This document shows, one piece after another, positions 12,153-17,018 of a stretch of DNA of 17,018 nucleotides. This DNA is from JAGUXG01 sp043798435 (GTDB taxonomy: Bacteria; UBA9089; UBA9088; JAGUXG01), in NCBI GenBank assembly GCA_043798435.1, contig JAZDOR010000215.1, positions 1 to 17,018 of the forward strand. The letters are read 5' to 3'. Made by a program: the position numbers and the translations under genes. Numbering within the stretch: position 1 is the stretch's first letter; each line of letters starts with the position of its first letter. The notes beneath the pieces were generated by a model. That model saw only the letters and a list, made by a program, of their open reading frames with translations, ran no database searches and was not told the DNA's origin.

Positions 12153-13387
12153 TTCAACCCAATCAGCCGATATAGCCCTTCTCCTATATCTTCTGTATCA
12201 ACTACATCCTTGGATAAATTATAGGTAGCACTGCTCATAACTATCTCCTTTTCAAAACCGCTCTTCACCCTTTCTAAAAGCATAAAGAGGAAGGATAGAG
12301 CATCTTTGGTGGTAGGATAGGACAAACCCTCTCCTCGGGTAGTCTTTATCCCTGCTGAATGCAAAAGCATCGGTACCTCTATAGCCCGTTTCTTCTCTAA
12401 CTCACTCTGTATATTCAGCCTTGCCAACTTTGCCTTTATCTTTAAGCTGGCTAATATAGCACCCTTGACATCATTATTTGAAGGAGGCTCTGTCTTAAAT
12501 ATGATTAGAATCTTTCCCTTCTCTCCTATCTTTATATGGCCGCTATAGTCAAAAACTGTTCTTGTTATCTCATCAAGAAGCCTTTCTAATAAACTCTGGG
12601 CAGAATCTGCATCTTCTTCAAGGTATCTGGTTATATCCCTTAAATCCAAGAGAATGAAGGAAAGATTTTGGGGATCCTGGGTCCTATCCTTATCCGAAAG
12701 AGCCTCCTGCAACTCTGCGGAGAGATGGGAGATGAACCTTTTAATTACACTTCCTTTTTCCATACTGGCCATAGCATTCTTTACCTCAGCTTTAATAATT
12801 CTATCAATCAGCCCGCGGTATCCTTGAGCAATATGATAGGAAATAAAGGAGGCAAAGATAAGGAATAAAACATTCAGCATCTGCTGGACAGGACTTACCT
12901 TACTTGAAGCATGCTCTTCTAACATTGTTCCTAATTGAATCTGCCCGGAAAAAGAGGAGTGGACAAGCATCAAGATATAGAGGATTGAGGCCAAAAGCCC
13001 GGTATAGATAGGCACCCTGGCACTATACCTCATTCCAGCCAAAGAGACAAGGATGAAATAAACCAGGAAACCTGCGGTCTTAAAGGTATGGAAACTGCCA
13101 AACAAAAAGATGGTTGCCGAAAGAAGAAAGACATCCAATGTTGAAGAAAGGTATTTTATCCATGGTTGGTAAAGCCCTTTATTTATAACCCAGATAATCA
13201 CCGCCGAATAGACAAAAAGAATGATACTGGCAGATGGAATGACAAAGATTGCACCTTCTGGAAATTCATGACCAAATAAGACAGTGATTACCATACAGAA
13301 TAAGCCAATTACCATCCTGCCAAAGCAGACCCTTTTTTCTGCTTCTTTCTCCTCTTCTTTCCAGACAGAAACTATATCTTTAACCAT
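12149..13387 (-). CDS. Six-TM protein with a degenerate class III cyclase-like domain
   Basis: A 412-residue protein. About six hydrophobic segments lie between residues 24 and 195. The following IKRFISHLSAELQEAL (205-220) and FILLDLRDITRYLE (234-247) align with the start of class III nucleotidyl cyclase domains (RyfSpqlaeei, then vLFaDiRgFT). Asp238 matches the first metal-binding Asp. The second metal motif, normally iGDa, reads IGEKGK (277-282), so its Asp is missing. The C-terminus EIVMSSATYN...GEGLYRLIG matches the cyclase end. Catalysis is therefore doubtful; it may be a sensor or partner protein. GGAG precedes the ATG. The remnant at 10495-10677 belongs to the same domain family. The assignment is from pattern reading. 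Confidence 0.6.
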   Translation of the reverse strand: MVKDIVSVWKEEEKEAEKRVCFGRMVIGLFCMVITVLFGHEFPEGAIFVIPSASIILFVYSAVIIWVINKGLYQPWIKYLSSTLDVFLLSATIFLFGSFHTFKTAGFLVYFILVSLAGMRYSARVPIYTGLLASILYILMLVHSSFSGQIQLGTMLEEHASSKVSPVQQMLNVLFLIFASFISYHIAQGYRGLIDRIIKAEVKNAMASMEKGSVIKRFISHLSAELQEALSDKDRTQDPQNLSFILLDLRDITRYLEEDADSAQSLLERLLDEITRTVFDYSGHIKIGEKGKILIIFKTEPPSNNDVKGAILASLKIKAKLARLNIQSELEKKRAIEVPMLLHSAGIKTTRGEGLSYPTTKDALSFLFMLLERVKSGFEKEIVMSSATYNLSKDVVDTEDIGEGLYRLIGLK

Positions 13388-13397
13388 ATCTTTCTCC

Positions 13398-13467
13398 TTT
13401 ACACTATTAACTATGCACTTTACACTATTATGTTCTATGTTCTATGTTCTATGTTCTATGTTCAAAG
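13398..13467. repeat. Heptamer array (TTCTATG and TTTACAC units)
   Basis: Ten 7-bp units in phase: TTTACAC, TATTAAC, TATGCAC, TTTACAC, TATTATG, four TTCTATG, then TTCAAAG. It begins 10 bp upstream of the cyclase-like gene and touches its ribosome binding site region. Inverted relatives, TAGAATT, TAGAACT and TAGAACA, occur at 13510-13534. Confidence 0.88.
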
Positions 13468-13509
13468 TCAAGATAGAATCCATTAAATGTTAGAGAGCAG
13501 TCTCAATCT

Positions 13510-13534
13510 TAGAATTAACCTAGAACTTAGAACA
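13510..13534. repeat. Inverted partner units of the TTCTATG array
   Basis: TAGAATT (13510), TAGAACT (13521) and TAGAACA (13528) are reverse complements of TGTTCTA-type units found at 13398-13467, so the two stretches could pair across about 45 bp. The region ends just before the tRNA gene. Confidence 0.6.
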
Positions 13535-13548
13535 TCCTTAACATCCTT

Positions 13549-13619
13549 ACGCCTGTAGCTTAGCGGAAGAGCATCGGACTCCGGATCCGAGGACAGGGGT
13601 TCAATTCCCCTCAGGCGTG
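13549..13619 (+). tRNA. tRNA-Arg (anticodon CCG)
   Basis: A full cloverleaf can be drawn: acceptor ACGCCTG (13549-13555) with CAGGCGT (13612-13618) and discriminator G; a D arm with a GCTT/GAGC stem; anticodon stem TCGGA/TCCGA around loop CTCCGGA, anticodon CCG at 13581-13583; variable loop GGAC; and a T arm AGGGG/CCCCT with loop TTCAATT. CCA is not encoded. It reads the arginine codon CGG. It is the only plus-strand gene among minus-strand neighbours. Confidence 0.93.
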
Positions 13620-13627
13620 TTATATAT

Positions 13628-13703
13628 TTAGACACAGATTTACACTGATTTTCACTGATTAAATATTTATTATCTGTGTTCATCTGTGCAAATCAGTGTC
13701 TAA
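13628..13703. repeat. Decamer foldback repeat after the tRNA gene
   Basis: The forward arm has units of about 10 bp (GACACAGATT, TACACTGATT, TTCACTGATT). The other arm, read on the minus strand, gives GACACTGATT, TGCACAGATG and AACACAGAT. The ends TTAGACAC (13628-13635) and GTGTCTAA (13696-13703) are perfect complements, so the whole forms a hairpin between the tRNA and the convergent DksA-like gene. Confidence 0.85.
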
Positions 13704-13711
13704 TAAATCCT

Positions 13712-14074
13712 TTACTTTTTTCTTTCGCAGTCAATACAGAATCTGGCAAAGGGCATAGCCTCTAATCTATCAATGCCTATCTCTTTTTGGCAATTCTGAC
13801 AGATGCCAAAACCCCCTCTTTCTATCCGTAAAAGTGCCTCATCAACCTTCTGCAGGGTCAGAGAGGCTTTACCCATAATCCCAATCTCCTTCTCCTGCTC
13901 ATAGACATCTCCAGCTATATCTGCCATGTGAATGGAGTAAGATGATAGGTCCCCGGCCTGCTCTTTGGCACAAGTGTGGAGACAATTATTGCCTAACCCT
14001 TCCAACTCCTTCTCATACTCATTTTTCAGCTTAAGAAGCCTTCTCTTAAAATCCTCTTTTCTTTCTGTTTCCAT
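13712..14074 (-). CDS. DksA/TraR family zinc-finger protein
   Basis: A 120-residue protein with a long N-terminal coiled-coil region (about 1-85) and a C4 zinc finger with cysteines at 92, 95, 113 and 116 (CQNCQKEIGIDRLEAMPFAR, then FCIDC). Acidic residues near the coiled-coil tip (MADIAGD, Asp52 and Asp56) resemble those that reach into the RNA polymerase secondary channel in DksA. The likely role is modulation of transcription initiation, perhaps with ppGpp, but small TraR-like members vary. An AGGAGG ribosome binding site precedes the ATG. It follows ileS by 32 bp and is probably co-transcribed with it. lspA, often found near this pair, is absent here. Confidence 0.85.
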   Translation of the reverse strand: METERKEDFKRRLLKLKNEYEKELEGLGNNCLHTCAKEQAGDLSSYSIHMADIAGDVYEQEKEIGIMGKASLTLQKVDEALLRIERGGFGICQNCQKEIGIDRLEAMPFARFCIDCERKK

Positions 14075-14086
14075 ATTTACCTCCTA

Positions 14087-14121
14087 CAATTTTCATTTTG
14101 CATTTTTCATTTTACATTTTC
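14087..14121. repeat. Five-unit heptamer array overlapping the ileS stop
   Basis: Five 7-bp units: CAATTTT, CATTTTG, CATTTTT, CATTTTA, CATTTTC. It spans the ileS/dksA-like junction. The last ileS residues (ENVK) and its stop codon are inside the array. Confidence 0.75.
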
Positions 14122-16791
14122 AATTGTTTTAAGCACCTCCCTACACCTTTGACACAGTCCATCCTCAGTAGAGCCACTCCATATCCAGCACCTCTGGCAC
14201 TTCACTCCACCTGCCTTTTCAACAGAAACATCTAATCCGGAAGTTTCTATCAAGTTGACAGAAGAGACAATGAAAAGCTCACAAAGCCCCTCTTCATACT
14301 TCTTTAAGATAGAAAACTCTGGTTCTGGTGCAGAAATCTCTATCTCTGCTTCAAGGGAAGAGCCAATTATACCCTTTCCTCTCTCAGCTTCAAGACATAA
14401 ATTGACCTTATCCCTTATCAGGAGCAAGCTCTCCCACTCAGAAAGAAAGGCTATATCTTTTTGCTCCTTATTTGGCTTTGGAAATTGGCCAAGAAAGACG
14501 CTCTCTTCTTTCTGTTTAAGATACGGCCAGGCCTCTTCTGCTAAAAAGGAAAGGATAGGGGCTATAATCGGCAGGATAGAGGTTATTGTCTGGTATAACG
14601 CTGTCTGAGCCTGTCTTCTTTTTGGGCTATCTTGTCTTTCGCAGTAGAGCCTGTCCTTCGTAATATCCAGATAAAAATTGCTCAAGATTACTGTGCAAAA
14701 GCCTGTGATCAGATGGACAACCCTATGAAACTCAAATTTCTCATAAGCACTTTCTGCCTCTTCTATTAAGATATTAAGCTTTGCCAATAGGAATTTGTCT
14801 GCATCCATCAAATCCGTATATTTGATGGCTTTTTCTTCTTCAAAATCACTTAGATTTGCCAGGATAAATCTTATCGTATTCCGTATCTTCCTGTAAGAGT
14901 TGATGGTTGTCTCAAGTATCTCTTTCCCCAGCCTCATATCCTCCCTGAAATCAGTAGAGGCAACCCAGAGCCTGAGCGGGTCTGCCCCGAATTTCTCTAT
15001 TATCTCCTGGGGAGCTATAACATTGCCCAAAGATTTTGACATCGTCCTTCCCTTTTCATCCAGCATAAAGCCATGGGTGAGAACAGCCTTGTATGGAGGC
15101 TTATCAAATACAGCCATAGATGTGAGCATGGATGACTGAAACCACCCTCTGTGTTGATCTGATCCCTCAAGATACAGGTCAGCAGGCCAGGTTAGCTCAT
15201 CCCTTTGCTTAAGCACAGCATAGTGTGACGAGCCAGAGTCAAACCAGACATCCAATATATCAGCCTCCTTTTCAAAATCAAGCGAGCCACAATCACACCT
15301 TGAATTTGGCAACAGAACCTCGCTTACATCCTTTTCAAACCAGGCACCAGAGCCGCCTTTTCTGATAATAGAGGCGACAAACTCTATTGTCTCTCCTGTA
15401 AGATGAGCTTTTCCGCAAGCCTTGCAGATAAAGGCTGGAATAGGAATTCCCCATGCCCTCTGCCTTGATATGCACCAATCCCCTCTATTTTCTATCATTG
15501 CTGTAAATCTTCTCTCTCCCCACTCAGGAATCCACTCTACATCCTTTAAGCATGAGAGAATCCTCTCCCGCAGATTATTGTGGTCTATCTTTATAAACCA
15601 CTGGCTTGTTGCCCGAAATATTATAGGCTTCTTACATCGCCAGCAATGAGGGTATGAGTGAAGAATCTCTTCAGAGAAAAAGAGCTTGCCGCTTTCTTTC
15701 AGAAGACTGATAATCTTCGTTTGACAAGCTATAACATCCTCTCCAATAAACTTACCCTCTGTAAACCTTCCAGAGTTATCCACAGGGGAAAGGATCTCTA
15801 ATCCATTGGCTATACCTGCTACATAATCTTCCATCCCATGACCTGGGGCGATATGAACACACCCTGTGCCAAGCTCTGCTGTGACAAAGTCAGCACTGAT
15901 TACCCTTGAAGTTCTATCTAAATATGGATGCCGGGCAACCTTTCCAAAGAGTTCTGTTGGACTAATCTCCCTTTTCACCTTCCAATTTGAGATTGCTGCC
16001 CTTCTCATCACATCTTCTATCAGACTTTTAGCTATAATCAGGGATTCACCATCCGCCTCTATCTCTTGATAGGTAAAGGAAGGGTTCAAAGCACAGGCAA
16101 GGTTTCCCTCAAGTGTCCAGGGTGTTGTTGTCCAGATTAAAAGGTTAGAGGACTCAAGTGGAAACTTTACATAGATGGATGTGGAAGCTATCTCCTTATA
16201 CTCAACCTCAGCCTCAGCAAGGGCGGTCTGACAACTTTTGCACCAGAAGACAGGCTTTTTGTCCTTATAGACAAACCCTTTCTTTACCATCTCACTGAAT
16301 AAGAGCAGGGTGTCGGCAATATAATCGTTAGTAAAGGTTAAATATGGATTTTCCCAGTCACCAAAAACACCAAGCCTCTTGAACTCATCCCTCTGAATAT
16401 TGACAAATTTTTCTGCGTAAGTCTGGCACTCTTCTTTTACCTTTGAATATAGCGTCTCTTTGGGAAGCGTTTCCATAACCTTATGCTCAATAGGAAGCCC
16501 GTGGCAGTCCCAGCCAGGCACATAGACAGCATTAAATCCAGAGAGATTCTTATGCTTCACAATGATGTCCTTGAGGAGCTTGTTTAAGGCTGTTCCCATG
16601 TGGATATGACCATTAGCATAAGGAGGGCCATCGTGGAGGATATACTTTTTTGAAAGGCCTCTTTTTTCCCAGATGAGCTTTTCTATCTCCTTTTCCTTCC
16701 AGGCAGAAAGCATCTCAGGCTCCCTGACCTTTAGGTTTGCCTTCATCGGAAAGTCTGTCTTGGGAAGGTTCAAGGTTTTACTATAGTCCAT
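14107..16791 (-). CDS. ileS: Isoleucine--tRNA ligase
   Basis: An 894-residue class I aminoacyl-tRNA synthetase charging tRNA-Ile. The HIGH signature is HIHMG at 62-66 within GPPYANGHIHMGTALNK. The KMSKS signature is TMSKS at 583-587. The editing (CP1) domain lies between, with TTTPWTLEGNLA and the GTGCVHIAPGHG block. The C-terminus has a zinc-binding Cys set at 865, 868, 880 and 883 (CQRCW, CQRC), as in bacterial-type IleS. Length and order are normal. A TTGCCC/TATAAT promoter ends 8 nt before the ATG and no Shine-Dalgarno site is seen, so the transcript looks leaderless. I see no T-box leader in the 227 bp upstream. It is followed by a DksA/TraR gene. Confidence 0.96.
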   Translation of the reverse strand: MDYSKTLNLPKTDFPMKANLKVREPEMLSAWKEKEIEKLIWEKRGLSKKYILHDGPPYANGHIHMGTALNKLLKDIIVKHKNLSGFNAVYVPGWDCHGLPIEHKVMETLPKETLYSKVKEECQTYAEKFVNIQRDEFKRLGVFGDWENPYLTFTNDYIADTLLLFSEMVKKGFVYKDKKPVFWCKSCQTALAEAEVEYKEIASTSIYVKFPLESSNLLIWTTTPWTLEGNLACALNPSFTYQEIEADGESLIIAKSLIEDVMRRAAISNWKVKREISPTELFGKVARHPYLDRTSRVISADFVTAELGTGCVHIAPGHGMEDYVAGIANGLEILSPVDNSGRFTEGKFIGEDVIACQTKIISLLKESGKLFFSEEILHSYPHCWRCKKPIIFRATSQWFIKIDHNNLRERILSCLKDVEWIPEWGERRFTAMIENRGDWCISRQRAWGIPIPAFICKACGKAHLTGETIEFVASIIRKGGSGAWFEKDVSEVLLPNSRCDCGSLDFEKEADILDVWFDSGSSHYAVLKQRDELTWPADLYLEGSDQHRGWFQSSMLTSMAVFDKPPYKAVLTHGFMLDEKGRTMSKSLGNVIAPQEIIEKFGADPLRLWVASTDFREDMRLGKEILETTINSYRKIRNTIRFILANLSDFEEEKAIKYTDLMDADKFLLAKLNILIEEAESAYEKFEFHRVVHLITGFCTVILSNFYLDITKDRLYCERQDSPKRRQAQTALYQTITSILPIIAPILSFLAEEAWPYLKQKEESVFLGQFPKPNKEQKDIAFLSEWESLLLIRDKVNLCLEAERGKGIIGSSLEAEIEISAPEPEFSILKKYEEGLCELFIVSSVNLIETSGLDVSVEKAGGVKCQRCWIWSGSTEDGLCQRCREVLKTIENVK

Positions 16792-16799
16792 AGAAGGGA

Positions 16800-16828
16800 A
16801 TTATACGAAGAGAATAGGGTTTGGGCAA
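16800..16828 (-). promoter_or_regulatory. Promoter of ileS (leaderless)
   Basis: On the minus strand TTGCCC (16828-16823) and TATAAT (16805-16800) are 17 nt apart. The ATG at 16791 follows after 8 nt, so the mRNA would begin at or within a few bases of the start codon. Confidence 0.68.
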
Positions 16829-16914
16829 TAAAAAATAATGGGTCTAAAAAAGTAAAAATTATTGTGGATTGAAATTTGGTAACTATTTACTCAAGTGAAG
16901 TAGAAGAAGAAACA

Positions 16915-16987
16915 CGAAAGCCCGAAAGGGAGAAAACCCGAAAGTGAGAAAGAGAGTTGAACCACAAAGCTCACAAAGAGCACAAAG
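16915..16987. repeat. Octamer array followed by 9-bp ACAAAG array
   Basis: Five 8-bp units: CGAAAGCC, CGAAAGGG, AGAAAACC, CGAAAGTG, AGAAAGAG (16915-16954). Then ACAAAG recurs at 16964, 16973 and 16982, a period of 9. The rest of 16829-17018 shows no gene. Confidence 0.7.
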
Positions 16988-17018
16988 ATAGATATTAAAA
17001 ATTATTCTTATAGTTCTT

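Noticed and set aside
13483..13683. Minus-strand 66-residue ORF containing LRGIEPLSSDPESDALPLSYR
   Set aside because: It is antisense to the tRNA-Arg gene, a well-known source of spurious ORFs.
16792..17018. T-box riboswitch upstream of ileS
   Set aside because: The predicted promoter is 8 nt from the ATG, and no T-box sequence or specifier hairpin is recognisable in the upstream 227 bp.

Overview
The window looks like chromosomal DNA from an uncultured, AT-rich, Gram-negative-type (diderm) bacterium. The evidence is two PEP-CTERM surface proteins (a sorting system of exopolysaccharide-making diderms), a type IV pilin/pseudopilin, a GH57 amylase, a DUF2723 membrane glycosyltransferase, an ISNCY-type insertion sequence, and intergenic space full of short-period repeats. 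I cannot name the phylum from sequence alone; a candidate phylum or another poorly sampled lineage is likely.

Layout. 1-2130: a tiny putative membrane ORF, a hicB-hicA toxin-antitoxin pair and a GH57 glycoside hydrolase, packed in one plus-strand run. 2149-4260: two PEP-CTERM genes and one decayed PEP-CTERM pseudogene, all on the minus strand, with terminators, a strong promoter and a short shared leader motif; no exosortase is in the window. 4279-5677: a decayed ISNCY-like element whose transposase is broken by frameshifts. 5678-7495: a DUF2723/TPR membrane protein whose stop codon abuts the IS end. 7507-7713: a 24-unit heptamer array with two unit types. 7717-9363: a minus-strand run of pilin, a broken copy of the tsaB start, tsaB and rimI. 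9649-10440: parB, with a perfect parS site inside its coding sequence, suggesting the region lies near the replication origin. 10495-10677: a remnant of a class III cyclase domain. 10737-12074: bioA. 12149-13387: a six-TM protein with a degenerate class III cyclase-like domain. 13549-13619: tRNA-Arg(CCG). 13712-16791: ileS followed by a DksA/TraR zinc-finger protein, both minus strand.

How the genes fit together. The gene content is mostly housekeeping: tRNA charging (ileS, tRNA-Arg), tRNA t6A modification (tsaB), ribosomal protein acetylation (rimI), chromosome segregation (parB/parS) and biotin synthesis (bioA). Surface functions (PEP-CTERM proteins, pilin, DUF2723) and accessory elements (HicBA, IS, pseudogenes) are interleaved with them.

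Three things stand out. First, many intergenic gaps hold short tandem arrays with periods of 7-10 bp, and the sequence differs from one array to the next. At least four consist of a forward arm followed by reverse-complement units, so they can fold back. Second, pilin, ileS and parB have promoter-like -35/-10 boxes placed only about 6-9 nt before the start codon, with no Shine-Dalgarno sequence, which predicts leaderless mRNAs; other genes have clear Shine-Dalgarno sites. Third, there are several fresh-looking duplications and decays: the tsaB start, a PEP-CTERM gene, a cyclase fragment and an attC-like half site.
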